From Methylobacterium iners (GTDB taxonomy: Bacteria; Pseudomonadota; Alphaproteobacteria; Rhizobiales; Beijerinckiaceae): DNA of 64,000 bases. A model generated the notes under the pieces. The model did no database searches. It saw only the letters and a program-made list of their open reading frames with translations, and was not told where the DNA came from. Both the position numbers and the translations under genes were made by a program. Positions 32,992 through 48,652 of this stretch are shown in pieces (the first letter of the stretch is position 1; each line of letters starts with the position of its first letter). The DNA lies in the NCBI RefSeq assembly GCF_022179305.1, contig NZ_BPQP01000033.1:94661-158660 (forward strand), given 5' to 3'.

Positions 32992-33621
32992 ATGACGGCA
33001 TCTCTCTCCTTCCTCCATGCCTTCGAGCCTGGCGCGGGTGCCGCGCGGCCGCTGCTGCTCCTGCACGGCACCGGCGGCAGCGAGACGGATCTTCTGCCCC
33101 TCGGCCGCGCGGTGGCGCCCGGCGCCGCGCTGCTCTCGCCGCGCGGGCAGGTGCTGGAGAACGGCATGCCGCGCTTCTTCCGCCGGCTCGGCGAGGGCGT
33201 GTTCGACGAGGACGATCTACGCCGCCGGGCCGGCAACCTCGCCGGCTTCGTCGCCGAGGCGCGCGCCGCCTACGGCCTCGAAGCGCCGCTGGCGCTGGGT
33301 TTCTCGAACGGGGCGAACATCGCCGCGGCCCTGCTGCTCCTGCACCCGGAGGTGCTCGCCGGCGCGGTGCTCCTGCGGCCGATGATGCCGCTCGCCGCGC
33401 CGCCGGAGCCCGACCTCCGAACAAAGCCCGTGCTCATGCTCTCCGGCGCCCTCGACCCGATCGTCCCGGCGGAGAACGCCGAGGCGCTCGCAGACCTGCT
33501 CGGCCGGGCCGGCGCCGTGGTGGAGCACATGATCCTCCCGACCGGTCACGGCCTGTCCCAGGCCGACGTCGCGCGCGTCGGGACCTGGATGAAGGAGGCG
33601 AACCCACCCGCACCGCAATAG
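32992..33621 (+). CDS. Alpha/beta hydrolase, MhqD-like carboxylesterase
   Basis: A 209-residue serine hydrolase of the phospholipase/carboxylesterase family. The oxyanion region LLLLHGTGGSETDLLPL, the nucleophile elbow GFSNGAN, the acid ALDPIVP and the histidine TGHGLSQ are in order. In Bacillus mhqD sits with ring-cleaving dioxygenases in the MhqR regulon, and the same pairing is seen here 62 bp after the dioxygenase gene. Confidence 0.92.
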   Translation: MTASLSFLHAFEPGAGAARPLLLLHGTGGSETDLLPLGRAVAPGAALLSPRGQVLENGMPRFFRRLGEGVFDEDDLRRRAGNLAGFVAEARAAYGLEAPLALGFSNGANIAAALLLLHPEVLAGAVLLRPMMPLAAPPEPDLRTKPVLMLSGALDPIVPAENAEALADLLGRAGAVVEHMILPTGHGLSQADVARVGTWMKEANPPAPQ

Positions 33622-33663
33622 CCAGCATCGACCCGCCACTCAGCCCCAGATCAGGAGACTCTC

Positions 33664-34308
33664 ATGAGCAAGCCCTACAATCGTCTCGATATCGACCAGG
33701 CCGTCGTCCTCCTCGTGGATCACCAGGCTGGACTCCTCTCCCTGGTGCGCGACTTCCAGCCGGACCAGTTCAAGAACAACGTGCTCGCGGTGGCCGACCT
33801 CGCCGCCTACTTCAAGCTGCCGACCATCCTGACCACGAGCTTCGAGGAAGGCCCGAACGGCCCGCTGATGCCGGAGCTGAAGGCGCAGTTCCCGGACGCG
33901 CCCTACATCGCGCGTCCCGGCCAGATCAACGCCTGGGACAACCCCGACTTCGTCGCCGCCATCAAGGCGACCGGCCGCAAGCAGCTCATCATCGCCGGCG
34001 TCGTGACCGAGGTCTGCGTGGCATTCGTGGCGCTCTCGGCGATCGCGGAGGGCTACGAGGTCTTCGCGGTCACGGACGCCTCCGGCACCTTCAACGCGGT
34101 GGCGCGGGATGCGGCCTGGAACCGGATGTCGAGCGCCGGCGTGCAGCTGATCAACTGGTTCGGCGTCGCCTGCGAGCTGCACCGCGACTGGCGCCGCGAC
34201 GTCGAAGGTCTGGCGACCCTGCTCGCCAACCACATCCCCGATTACCGCAACCTGATGACGAGCTACGGCGCCTTCAAAGGCGCTCACCGTGACCCTCAGG
34301 CGGCGTGA
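33664..34308 (+). CDS. YcaC-like isochorismatase-family hydrolase
   Basis: A 214-residue cysteine hydrolase. Catalytic positions match the YcaC pattern: D19 (LLVDHQAG), R84 at the basic position and C118 (GVVTEVCVAF). The C-terminal block WFGVACELHRDWRRDVEGLA is also characteristic of YcaC. The physiological substrate of YcaC is unknown. Spacing of 42 bp after the hydrolase gene, together with the hairpin downstream, suggests it is the last gene of the LysR-controlled cluster. Confidence 0.9.
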   Translation: MSKPYNRLDIDQAVVLLVDHQAGLLSLVRDFQPDQFKNNVLAVADLAAYFKLPTILTTSFEEGPNGPLMPELKAQFPDAPYIARPGQINAWDNPDFVAAIKATGRKQLIIAGVVTEVCVAFVALSAIAEGYEVFAVTDASGTFNAVARDAAWNRMSSAGVQLINWFGVACELHRDWRRDVEGLATLLANHIPDYRNLMTSYGAFKGAHRDPQAA

Positions 34309-34314
34309 ACGCCT

Positions 34315-34350
34315 GACGCCCGGCCTCCGGAAGGACGCAGGCCGGGCGTC
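34315..34350 (+). terminator. Strong hairpin after the dioxygenase cluster
   Basis: A perfect 12-bp stem (34315-34326 with 34339-34350) with a 12-nt loop starts 6 bp past the YcaC-like stop codon. No U-run follows, so it may end the transcript with help from Rho or protect its 3' end. Confidence 0.6.
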
Positions 34351-34391
34351 TCGGCGGGGAACCGCATCGGCGCTTTGCGGATTCGATCACG

Positions 34392-35183
34392 ATGGCAACC
34401 GCACCCGGACACCATCATCTCCACTCCTCGGCGAGACGCGCCAAGCCCCAGGCCGGTCCCGCGCCGGATGGGCTCGCCGACAAAGCGCTCGAGATCCATC
34501 GGCGGCTCTGCCCCGTCTACGGCTGCCCCATTCCCTACTTCCACAGCCTCGATCCCTTGAGCGAGCTTGTCTCCTCGCTGCTCTCGCACCGGACCCGCAA
34601 CGCAGATTCAGGCCGGGCCTTCAAGTCTCTGCGGGCCCGCTACCCGGATTGGGAGGCCCTGCTCGACGCGCCCGTCGAGGACCTCGAGACCACGATCGCC
34701 GGCGTCACCTGGCCGGAACTCAAGGCGCCGCGCATCCAGGCCATCCTGCGTACCGTCAAGGAACGCCGCGGCGCGCTTTCCCTCGACTTCCTGGCGGAGA
34801 TGCACGTCGAGGCCGCCCGCACCTGGCTCGAGGCGATCCCCGGGATCGGGCCGAAGACGAGCGCCGCGGTCCTTTCCTTCAGCGTGCTGCGGATGCCGGC
34901 GCTGCCCGTCGACAGCCATCATCACCGGGTCGCGCAACGCACCGGCCTGATCGGATCGCGGGTCGATGTCGGGCCCTCCCACCCGATCCTGCGGGCGCAG
35001 CTTCCGGCGGATTGGAGCGCGCAGGAACTCTACGACAACCACGAACTCCTGATGCTGCACGGCCAGCAGGTCTGCTTCCACCACAATCCCGCCTGCGGTC
35101 GCTGCGTCCTCCTCGACCTATGCCCGACGGGTCGCGCCCGTCAGGACGAACGACGGATGGCGACGAGCCGCGGCGCCTCCTGA
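34392..35183 (+). CDS. Endonuclease III-like DNA glycosylase (HhH-GPD, FeS)
   Basis: A 263-residue base-excision-repair-type protein. It keeps the helix-hairpin-helix (IPGIGPKTS, with K155 at the catalytic Lys position), the catalytic Asp (D174 in VDSHHHRV) and a C-terminal [4Fe-4S] loop C-x6-C-x2-C-x5-C (C228, C235, C238, C244). The segment before the HhH (SSLLSHRTRNADSGRAFKSL) departs from standard Nth, so it belongs to a divergent Nth-like clade and may have a different lesion range. Confidence 0.88.
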   Translation: MATAPGHHHLHSSARRAKPQAGPAPDGLADKALEIHRRLCPVYGCPIPYFHSLDPLSELVSSLLSHRTRNADSGRAFKSLRARYPDWEALLDAPVEDLETTIAGVTWPELKAPRIQAILRTVKERRGALSLDFLAEMHVEAARTWLEAIPGIGPKTSAAVLSFSVLRMPALPVDSHHHRVAQRTGLIGSRVDVGPSHPILRAQLPADWSAQELYDNHELLMLHGQQVCFHHNPACGRCVLLDLCPTGRARQDERRMATSRGAS

Positions 35184-35311
35184 TCGCGGGACGCGCTCGG
35201 CCCCGATCTTGACCCGCCCCAGCGCCCGGTTCAGAAACCCGCGGCTGCGCGCCGTTCGGGACGTCTCGATGTGCGCGGCCCTCCACACAGAACGGCACGG
35301 GGACAGGCGAG

Positions 35312-36373
35312 ATGGCCGCGTTCAACGAACTGGTCTTCTCCGGCGTCCAGCCGACCGGGAACCTGCATCTCGGCAACTATCTCGGCGCCATCAAGCGCTT
35401 CGTGGAGATGCAGGCGCGCGACGCGCAGTGCCTCTACTGCGTCGTCGACCTGCACGCGATCACGCTGTGGCAGGACCCGGCCGAGCTGAAGGGCCAGATC
35501 CGCGAGGTCACGGCCGCCTTCCTCGCCGCCGGCATCGATCCCGCGCGCTCCATCGTGTTCAACCAGAGCCAGGTGCCGCAGCACGCCGAGCTCGCCTGGA
35601 TCTTCAACTGCGTCGCCCGCCTCGGCTGGCTCAACCGCATGACGCAGTTCAAAGACAAGGCCGGCAAGGACCGCGAGAACGCGAGCGTCGGGCTCTATGC
35701 CTATCCGGTGCTGATGGCCGCCGACATCCTGGCCTATCGCGCGACCCACGTGCCGGTGGGCGAGGACCAGAAGCAGCACCTCGAACTGACCCGCGACATC
35801 GCCGGGAAGTTCAACAACGATTTCTCAGGGTCTATCGCCGCGCATGGGCACGGTGAAGATTTCTTTCCGATCACCGAACCTCTGATCGGCGGTCCGGCGG
35901 CCCGGGTGATGTCCCTGCGGGACGGCACCAAGAAGATGTCGAAGTCGGACCCGTCCGACAATTCGCGCATCAACCTCACCGACGACGCGGACGCTATCGC
36001 GCAGAAGGTCCGCAAGGCGAAGACCGACCCGGAACCCCTCCCTTCGGAAGCCGCCGGGCTCAGCGGTCGGCCGGAAGCCGACAACCTCGTCGGCATCTTC
36101 GCCGCGCTCAAGGACGCGACGCGCGACGAGGTCCTGAGCGATTACGGCGGGGCGCAGTTCTCGGTGTTCAAGGGCGCGCTCGTCGAGCTCGCGGTGGAGA
36201 AGCTCGCGCCGCTCGGCGCCGAGATGAAGCGCCTCATCGCCGATCCGGCCCATATCGACGCGGTGCTCGCCGATGGGGCAGCCCGGGCCGAGGCCATCGC
36301 GGCCCCGACCCTCGACGCGGTGAAGGACATCGTCGGCTTCGTGCGCAAAGGTCCGAGCCTGCGCTCGGTCTGA
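35312..36373 (+). CDS. trpS: Tryptophan--tRNA ligase
   Basis: Class I aminoacyl-tRNA synthetase charging tRNA-Trp. The 353-residue protein has the HIGH-type motif (GNLHLGN near residues 16-22) and KMSKS ([12 protein letters not shown] near residue 208). The C-terminal anticodon-binding helices are complete. It stands alone; ansB converges on it 36 bp downstream. Confidence 0.97.
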   Translation: MAAFNELVFSGVQPTGNLHLGNYLGAIKRFVEMQARDAQCLYCVVDLHAITLWQDPAELKGQIREVTAAFLAAGIDPARSIVFNQSQVPQHAELAWIFNCVARLGWLNRMTQFKDKAGKDRENASVGLYAYPVLMAADILAYRATHVPVGEDQKQHLELTRDIAGKFNNDFSGSIAAHGHGEDFFPITEPLIGGPAARVMSLRDGTKKMSKSDPSDNSRINLTDDADAIAQKVRKAKTDPEPLPSEAAGLSGRPEADNLVGIFAALKDATRDEVLSDYGGAQFSVFKGALVELAVEKLAPLGAEMKRLIADPAHIDAVLADGAARAEAIAAPTLDAVKDIVGFVRKGPSLRSV

Positions 36374-36409
36374 GGGCGGCGATCCCGTCACCGCCGTCGT
36401 GTCGCGGCC

Positions 36410-38719
<2,310 letters not shown>

Positions 38720-38754
38720 CCCCCTCGCCGTGATGTTTTCTTGGGTTTTGGGCA

Positions 38755-38773
38755 GCGATCTCAAAGAGATCGC
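38755..38773 (+). other. Sharp hairpin between tctC and tctB
   Basis: GCGATCTC-AAA-GAGATCGC, a perfect 8-bp stem with a 3-nt loop, lies 36 bp after the tctC stop in the 143-bp gap before tctB. There is no U-tract. It may mark an mRNA processing or stabilising site that raises receptor over permease levels. Confidence 0.5.
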
Positions 38774-38862
38774 GCGAGACGCGGGCGCCGAGACATGACA
38801 CAAGGAAGGCCCATTTGCCCGGAGCGGCGGACGAAAAGAATGGCGGTACGGGAGGTGAGGTC

Positions 38863-39522
38863 ATGAGCGAGCCTATCGGCGGCTCGGGTCGGTCGAACGG
38901 TCCCATTCGCGGGCCGCAAAGCGTGGTCGGCGGCCTCGGCCTCGTCGCGCTCGGTGTGTTCGCGATCTGGGCGGGCGGGGACCTCCCGCAGGGAACGCTT
39001 GGAGCCATGGGCCCCGGCCTGATGCCCCGCTGGCTGGCGATCGGCGTGGCTGCCTGCGGCGTCGCGCTCGTCGTGGCGGGCCTCGTCAAGCGGGGCGACC
39101 CCCTGCCGCCGGTCGCCTGGCGCGGCATGCTCGTGGTCGTCACCGCGATCCTCGCCTTCGCGCTGACCATCCGTCCCTTCGCGCTCGGCCCCGTCACGAC
39201 GCCAGGCCTCGGCCTGATCGTCGCCGGCCCGCTCGCCATCCTGATCGGCGGCTACGCGACGCCGGAGGCGCGCCTCCGGGAACTCGTGATCCTGGCCCTG
39301 TTCCTGACGGCGGGCTGCATGCTGTTGTTCGGCGACCTGCTCAACCTGCCGATCCCAATCTTCCCGACCTTCGTCATCGAGGCGATCTCGGGCAGCATCT
39401 CGACCCGCGTCCTGCTCCGGATCGCCGCCGGCCTGCTGACGCTCGGCGGCCTCCTCGGCCTGGCGCTCGGCCGCGGCAGTGGCCGCCGCGTCGACGTCGC
39501 CCCGCATTCCATGACCACCTGA
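38863..39522 (+). CDS. Tripartite tricarboxylate transporter small permease TctB
   Basis: A 219-residue membrane protein with about five hydrophobic segments, for example VVGGLGLVALGVFAIWAGG and GMLVVVTAILAFALTI, and the TctB-type LGAMGPGLMPRWLAIG block. The start is the ATG at 38863 behind GGGAGGTGAGG; an in-frame ATG 16 codons upstream is less likely. tctA follows after 15 bp. Confidence 0.92.
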   Translation: MSEPIGGSGRSNGPIRGPQSVVGGLGLVALGVFAIWAGGDLPQGTLGAMGPGLMPRWLAIGVAACGVALVVAGLVKRGDPLPPVAWRGMLVVVTAILAFALTIRPFALGPVTTPGLGLIVAGPLAILIGGYATPEARLRELVILALFLTAGCMLLFGDLLNLPIPIFPTFVIEAISGSISTRVLLRIAAGLLTLGGLLGLALGRGSGRRVDVAPHSMTT

Positions 39523-39537
39523 GCGGCGGCGCGAGCC

Positions 39538-41043
39538 ATGACAGACCTCCTCGCCAATCTCGGCCTCGGCTTCTCGATCGCCCTGAGCCTGCAGAACCTC
39601 GCGCTCTGCTTCCTTGGCTGCCTCGTCGGCACGCTGATCGGCGTGCTGCCCGGCGTCGGGCCGATCGCGACGATCGCGATGCTCCTGCCGATCACCTTCG
39701 GGCTCGATCCCGTCGGCGCATTGATCATGCTCGCGGGCATCTATTACGGGGCGCAATACGGCGGCTCGACCACCGCGATCCTCGTCAACATTCCCGGCGA
39801 GGCCACCTCCGTCATCACGACGCTGGACGGCCACCAGATGGCCCGCCAGGGCCGGGCCGGCATCGCGCTCGGCACCGCGGCGATTGCCTCGTTCTTCGCC
39901 GGCACCGTCGCGACCCTGCTCATCGCCGCGCTCGGCGCGCCGCTGACCAAGCTCGCCCTGGTGTTCGGACCGGCCGAGTACTTCGCGCTCATGGTGATGG
40001 GCCTCGTCTTCGCCGTGGTGCTGGCGCGCGGCTCGATCCTCAAGGCCGTGGCGATGATCCTCGTCGGCATCCTGTTTGCCTCGGTCGGCACCGACCTCGA
40101 GACCGGGCAGGAGCGGATGACCTTCGGCCTCGCCTTCCTCGCCGACGGCGTCGACTTCTCCGTGCTCGCGATGGGCCTGTTCGGCATCGCCGAGATCCTG
40201 CGCAACCTCGACCATACCGAGACCCGGGACGTCGTCCGCCAGCAGATCGGCCGGCTGCTGCCGGGGCGGGCCGACATCAAGCAGGCGACGCCCTCCGTGC
40301 TGCGCGGGACCGTGATCGGCTCGACGCTCGGCATCCTGCCCGGCAACGGCGCCGTGCTCGGCCCCTTCGCCTCCTACGCGATCGAGAAGCGCATCGCGAA
40401 GGATCCATCCCGCTTCGGCAACGGCGCCATCGAGGGCGTCGCGGGGCCCGAGAGCGCGAACAATGCCGGCGCGCAGACCTCCTTTATCCCGCTCCTGACG
40501 CTCGGCATCCCGCCGAACGCCGTCATGGCCCTGATGGTGGGCGCCATGACCATCCACGGCATCGTGCCGGGGCCCGGCGTCATGACCAAGAACCCGAACC
40601 TGTTCTGGGGCATGATCGCCTCCATGTGGCTCGGCAACCTGATGCTGCTCATCATCAATCTGCCCCTCGTCGGGCTCTGGGTGCGCCTCCTGAAGGTGCC
40701 CTACCGGCTGATGTTCCCCGCGATCCTGATGTTCTGCTCGATCGGCATCTACTCCATCAACTCGGTGCCGACCGACGTCATGTTCATCGCCTTCTTCGGG
40801 ATCGTCGGCTACGCCCTGATCAAGCTCGGCTTCGAGCCGGCGCCGCTGCTTCTCGGCTTCGTGCTGGGGCGGCTGATGGAAGAGTATCTGCGCCGGGCCC
40901 TGACGCTGTCGCGAGGCGATCCGATCGTCTTCCTCGAGCGGCCGGTCGCCGCCGGGCTGCTGCTGCTCACGGCCGTGGTGCTCGCCGCCGCCCTGCTGCC
41001 GTCCCTGCGCAAGAGCCGCGACGAAGTCTTCACGGAAGCCTGA
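39538..41043 (+). CDS. Tripartite tricarboxylate transporter large permease TctA
   Basis: A 501-residue transporter with about 11-12 membrane helices. The family signatures are clear: GCLVGTLIGVLPGVGPIATIAMLLP at the start, YYGAQYGGSTTAILVNIPGE, and the pseudo-repeated GSTLGILPGNGAVLGPFASYA. It forms the permease with TctB and takes substrate from a TctC receptor. The second tctC gene follows after 42 bp. Confidence 0.96.
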   Translation: MTDLLANLGLGFSIALSLQNLALCFLGCLVGTLIGVLPGVGPIATIAMLLPITFGLDPVGALIMLAGIYYGAQYGGSTTAILVNIPGEATSVITTLDGHQMARQGRAGIALGTAAIASFFAGTVATLLIAALGAPLTKLALVFGPAEYFALMVMGLVFAVVLARGSILKAVAMILVGILFASVGTDLETGQERMTFGLAFLADGVDFSVLAMGLFGIAEILRNLDHTETRDVVRQQIGRLLPGRADIKQATPSVLRGTVIGSTLGILPGNGAVLGPFASYAIEKRIAKDPSRFGNGAIEGVAGPESANNAGAQTSFIPLLTLGIPPNAVMALMVGAMTIHGIVPGPGVMTKNPNLFWGMIASMWLGNLMLLIINLPLVGLWVRLLKVPYRLMFPAILMFCSIGIYSINSVPTDVMFIAFFGIVGYALIKLGFEPAPLLLGFVLGRLMEEYLRRALTLSRGDPIVFLERPVAAGLLLLTAVVLAAALLPSLRKSRDEVFTEA

Positions 41044-41085
41044 GGCGACCGGGAACGCCAGAACACGCATGGAGAAGGAAACGTC

Positions 41086-42072
41086 ATGAGGAGCATTCTC
41101 ACCCGCAGGCTCGCCGTCCTCGGCCTCGCCGCCGCGGCGCTCGCAGGCCCGGCCTCGGCGCAAGGCTACCCCGAGCGCCCCATCACCATGATCGTGCCCT
41201 TCGCGCCGGGCGGCCCCACCGACGTGATCGCGCGCCTCGTGGCCGAGACCATGTCCCGCTCGCTCGGCCAGCAGGTGGTGATCGAGAACGTGGCGGGCGC
41301 CGGCGGCACGACGGGGATCACCCGGGCCTCGCAGGCCACGCCCGACGGCTACACGATCATGATGGGCCATATGGGCACCCACGGCGCCGCCCCGGCCCTG
41401 TTCAAGGGCCTGAAATACGATCCCGCCAAGAGCTTCGACCCGATCGGCCTCGCCGCCGGCACGCCCATCGTGATCGTCGCCAAGAACAACTTCGACGCGC
41501 CCGACCTCAAGACCTTCCTGGAGGCGGTGAAGAGCGGCGGCGCCAAGATCAACCAGGCCCATGCCGGCGTGGGCTCGGTCTCGCACTCGACGGGCATCCT
41601 GTTCAACTCGATCGTGGGCGCCAAGCCGACGCTCGTCGTCTATCGCGGCACCGGTCCGGCGCTCAACGACATGATGGCCGGCCAAGTCGACTTCATGACC
41701 GACCAGATCGTCAACGTGGCGCCCCAGATCACGGGCGGTACGATCAAGGCCTACGCCATCGCGACGCCCGAGCGCTCGCCGGCCCTGCCCAACGTGCCGA
41801 CCACCAAGGAGGCAGGTCTGCCGGGCTACGAGGTCAGCGCCTGGAACGCGGTCTTCGCGCCGAAGGGCTTGCCGAAGGACGTCGCGGCGAAGCTCGACGC
41901 GGCGCTCGCCAAGGCGCTCGAGGACGACAACACCAAGAAGCGCATCCTCGAGCTCGGCGGCACGGTTCCGACCCAGGCCGAGCGCGGCCCCGCCGCCCTG
42001 CAGAAGCTCGTCGAGAGCGAGGTCGCGCGCTGGACGCCGGTGCTCAGGGCCGCCGTCGACGGCAGCCAGTAA
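41086..42072 (+). CDS. Tripartite tricarboxylate transporter solute-binding protein TctC (second copy)
   Basis: A 328-residue Bug/TctC receptor with a signal peptide (TRRLAVLGLAAAALAGPASAQ) and PERPITMIVPFAPGGPTDVIAR. It shares the fold and key motifs with the first copy but is clearly diverged across the middle and C-terminal thirds, so the two receptors may offer different ligands to one permease. A terminator hairpin follows 41 bp after the stop. Confidence 0.93.
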   Translation: MRSILTRRLAVLGLAAAALAGPASAQGYPERPITMIVPFAPGGPTDVIARLVAETMSRSLGQQVVIENVAGAGGTTGITRASQATPDGYTIMMGHMGTHGAAPALFKGLKYDPAKSFDPIGLAAGTPIVIVAKNNFDAPDLKTFLEAVKSGGAKINQAHAGVGSVSHSTGILFNSIVGAKPTLVVYRGTGPALNDMMAGQVDFMTDQIVNVAPQITGGTIKAYAIATPERSPALPNVPTTKEAGLPGYEVSAWNAVFAPKGLPKDVAAKLDAALAKALEDDNTKKRILELGGTVPTQAERGPAALQKLVESEVARWTPVLRAAVDGSQ

Positions 42073-42113
42073 CGTCGTTCGACACGCGCCGTCCGCGGCA
42101 TCCCGACGTCATG

Positions 42114-42143
42114 AAGGTCCCGGGCTCAACCCGGGACCTTCTT
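42114..42143 (+). terminator. Terminator of the tripartite transporter operon
   Basis: A perfect 11-bp stem (AAGGTCCCGGG at 42114-42124, with 42130-42140) and a CTCAA loop, followed by CTTCGTTCG, a weak U-rich tail. Confidence 0.7.
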
Positions 42144-42549
42144 CGTTCGTCCTGCGTGAGGCGAGAACGCATCGGGTTGGGCAGGGCGCGAGCGCAGCAC
42201 GGCCCGGGAGCTTTGCGGCGCGATTTCAGGGCCTACAGCGCCCGATAACAGGAATGTGAATGGTCGTAGTCATTCGGGCGAAACCATCCCCACGTCTCAA
42301 GCATCGCGGGGAAGCTTGACTGTTTCGCCGTCGTGATATGATCTTGAAGATGCTGCGAGCGGCATCTCCTCAAGGGACGAGGTCGATCCGGACCGTGGCC
42401 TTCAGGTTCGCGATCGCTCGATGTTGGCAGACAACATTTTCAACACTGATGCAGTCTTAATTCGAAAGTCTTGAGGTCGCGCATCGTTAACCGTTTCTTA
42501 ACGGGTGACATCGGATGCGTTGACATCCTTTGATCCAGGGAGGGTGTCG
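42144..42549. other. Intergenic leader of the HWE kinase gene
   Basis: About 400 bp without a supported gene, AT-richer toward the right end. It holds a perfect CtrA-type box at 42487-42502 and a good ribosome site (AGGGAGGG) before the kinase ATG at 42550. The long gap suggests an extended regulatory region or leader. Confidence 0.6.
42487..42502 (+). promoter_or_regulatory. CtrA-type binding site upstream of the HWE kinase
   Basis: TTAA-CCGTTTC-TTAAC is an exact match to the alphaproteobacterial CtrA consensus TTAA-N7-TTAAC. It ends 47 bp before the kinase start codon and is embedded in a further dyad (CCGTT-TCTT-AACGG). Function is inferred from the consensus only. Confidence 0.6.
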
Positions 42550-44355
42550 ATGCGTTTCGCGACCGATCTCGCCCCGCCCGCGACGCCTGCCAGCGTGGCG
42601 CAGCAGGCAGGTTGGATCCGGCAGGCCGTGGACGGCCTCTCCGGGTTGCGCTCCAAGCTTCCCTCCCTGCGGCTCGTCCTCGCCATGGCGCTGGGAGCCC
42701 TCGGCCTCGCTTCGACGCTCGTTCTGTCCGTCGCCGTCGGTCACGAGGCGACGAAGCGGCTCGAGGTCGAGATCGCCGCCCAGCTCAAGGAACTCGCCGA
42801 GCATACGACGCAGATGCTCGACCGCGGCATGTTCGAGCGCTGGCGGGACCTGCAGATCGCCGCCGCCAACGATACGCTGCGCGATCCGAACGGCTCCAAC
42901 GACGCGCGGCGCGCGATCCTGGAGCGGATGCACCGGACCTATCCGGACTACGCGATCCTCGCCTTCATCAACCCGGCGGGCCGCCTGCTCGCCACGAGCA
43001 ATCGCTTGATCGAGGGCACGGACGTCTCGCGCCGCGATTACTTCCTCGCCGGCCGCGAGGGGCCGTTCGTCGGGGACGTCCACGATGCGATCCTGCTCGC
43101 CAGGCTCCTGCCGCGTCCCGACGGCGAGCCCCTGCGCCTCGTCGACCTCGCCGCGCCGGTTCGCGGCGCCGACGGCGAACTCGTCGGCGTGATCGCGGCC
43201 CATCTCGACTGGCGCTGGGCACGGGGTACGGAGCGCGCCCTCGCGGCCAGCCTGCGGGGGCGTCGACAGGGTGCGGAGATCATGGTGCTCGGCCACGACG
43301 GTACCGTGCTGCTGGGGCCCCCGCGGCTCGAGGGACGTCCGGCGCCGGCGGAGGTGGCTCGCCTGGCGTCGGCGGATGGACTGGGGAGCACGACCCAGCG
43401 CTGGCCCGACAGCACGGAACCCTACGTGACCGCCGCGGCGCCGACCCGCGGCTACCGGGATTACCCGGGCCTGGAATGGTCGGTCGTCGTCCGCCACCAG
43501 GCCGCCCAGGCGCTGGCTCCCGTGTCCGACCTGCGCTGGAACATCCTGTTGTCCGGCAGCGTCGTGGCCCTGGCCGCGGCCCTCCTCGCCTGGCTGCTGG
43601 CGGGCCGGATCGCCAGGCCGCTCCACGAGCTGGCCGAGGCCGCCTCCGCCCTGGGGCAGCACAAGCCGCTGCCGACGCTCTCGGCGGCGCCGGTCCGCGA
43701 GGGCCGGCTGATCGCGGCCGCGCTGGAATCCGCCTCGGCCGAGCTGCGCGGACGGGAGACGACCCGGCGGCTGCTCGTCGACGAGCTGAACCACCGGGTG
43801 AAGAACACCCTCGCCACGGTACAGGCGATCGCAGCCCAGAGCTTCCGGGGCCTCACGGGCGACGGCGCCCTGGCGCGACCGATCTTCGAGGCCAGGCTCT
43901 TCGCGCTCGCGCGCACCCATGACGTGCTCACCCGCGAGGGCTGGGCCGGCGCCGAGCTGGGGGCGATCGTGTCCGAGGTGATCCGTCCCTACGCCGAGGA
44001 CGATGCCTCCCGCTTCGTCGTGGAGGGGCCGCGGGTCCGCCTGCTGCCGCGTTCCGCCCTGGCGCTCAGCATGGGGCTCCACGAGCTGTGCACGAACGCG
44101 GCGAAGTATGGCGCCCTGTCGGTCCCGGGCGGACGGGTCGAGATCCGCTGGACCACCGAGGGAGGTCGCGACGACCAGCGGCTGGACCTCCTCTGGCAGG
44201 AGCGCGGCGGTCCGCTCGTCGAGACGCCGTCCCGCAGGGGCTTCGGCTCGCGCCTGATCGAGCGCGGCCTCGCCGCGGAGCTCGGCGGCCATACGGAGAT
44301 CCGCTACGATCCCGACGGCGTCGCCTGCTCGATCCGTGCGCCCCTCGCGACCTGA
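42550..44355 (+). CDS. Membrane sensor histidine kinase, HWE type
   Basis: A 601-residue sensor. Order: cytoplasmic lead, a membrane helix (LRLVLAMALGALGLASTLVLSVAVG), a periplasmic dCache-like domain (including YPDYAILAFINPAGRLLATS and SRRDYFLAGREG), a second helix (LLSGSVVALAAALLAWLLAG), a HAMP-like linker, then the HWE domain. The phosphorylated His is H415 (DELNHRVKNTLATVQAIA); the N box is ELCTNAAKYGALS, and WQE fits the W-x-E motif. I chose the ATG at 42550 behind AGGGAGGG. HWE kinases in this group often feed the general stress response, but no cognate regulator is adjacent. The hybrid kinase follows. Confidence 0.92.
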   Translation: MRFATDLAPPATPASVAQQAGWIRQAVDGLSGLRSKLPSLRLVLAMALGALGLASTLVLSVAVGHEATKRLEVEIAAQLKELAEHTTQMLDRGMFERWRDLQIAAANDTLRDPNGSNDARRAILERMHRTYPDYAILAFINPAGRLLATSNRLIEGTDVSRRDYFLAGREGPFVGDVHDAILLARLLPRPDGEPLRLVDLAAPVRGADGELVGVIAAHLDWRWARGTERALAASLRGRRQGAEIMVLGHDGTVLLGPPRLEGRPAPAEVARLASADGLGSTTQRWPDSTEPYVTAAAPTRGYRDYPGLEWSVVVRHQAAQALAPVSDLRWNILLSGSVVALAAALLAWLLAGRIARPLHELAEAASALGQHKPLPTLSAAPVREGRLIAAALESASAELRGRETTRRLLVDELNHRVKNTLATVQAIAAQSFRGLTGDGALARPIFEARLFALARTHDVLTREGWAGAELGAIVSEVIRPYAEDDASRFVVEGPRVRLLPRSALALSMGLHELCTNAAKYGALSVPGGRVEIRWTTEGGRDDQRLDLLWQERGGPLVETPSRRGFGSRLIERGLAAELGGHTEIRYDPDGVACSIRAPLAT

Positions 44356-44500
44356 GGCGGCGGCCGGACGCAGGGCCGCATGTCGGCGGGGTGAGCGACC
44401 GCAAGGATCCTTAACCCGTGCGCGCCTAAACTCCGCCCGGGCGATACGGATCGGCGGGCCGCGCCCGGAGGGCGAAGGCACGCATGCCGGGGCGGCTCTG

Positions 44501-48616
<4,116 letters not shown>

Positions 48617-48652
48617 CATGGGACCGAGCAGGCGCCGGGCCGAGCTCGCGCC

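Noticed and set aside
38761-41685. 974-codon minus-strand frame over tctBA-tctC
   Set aside because: Antisense shadow of the transporter genes with repetitive charged sequence.
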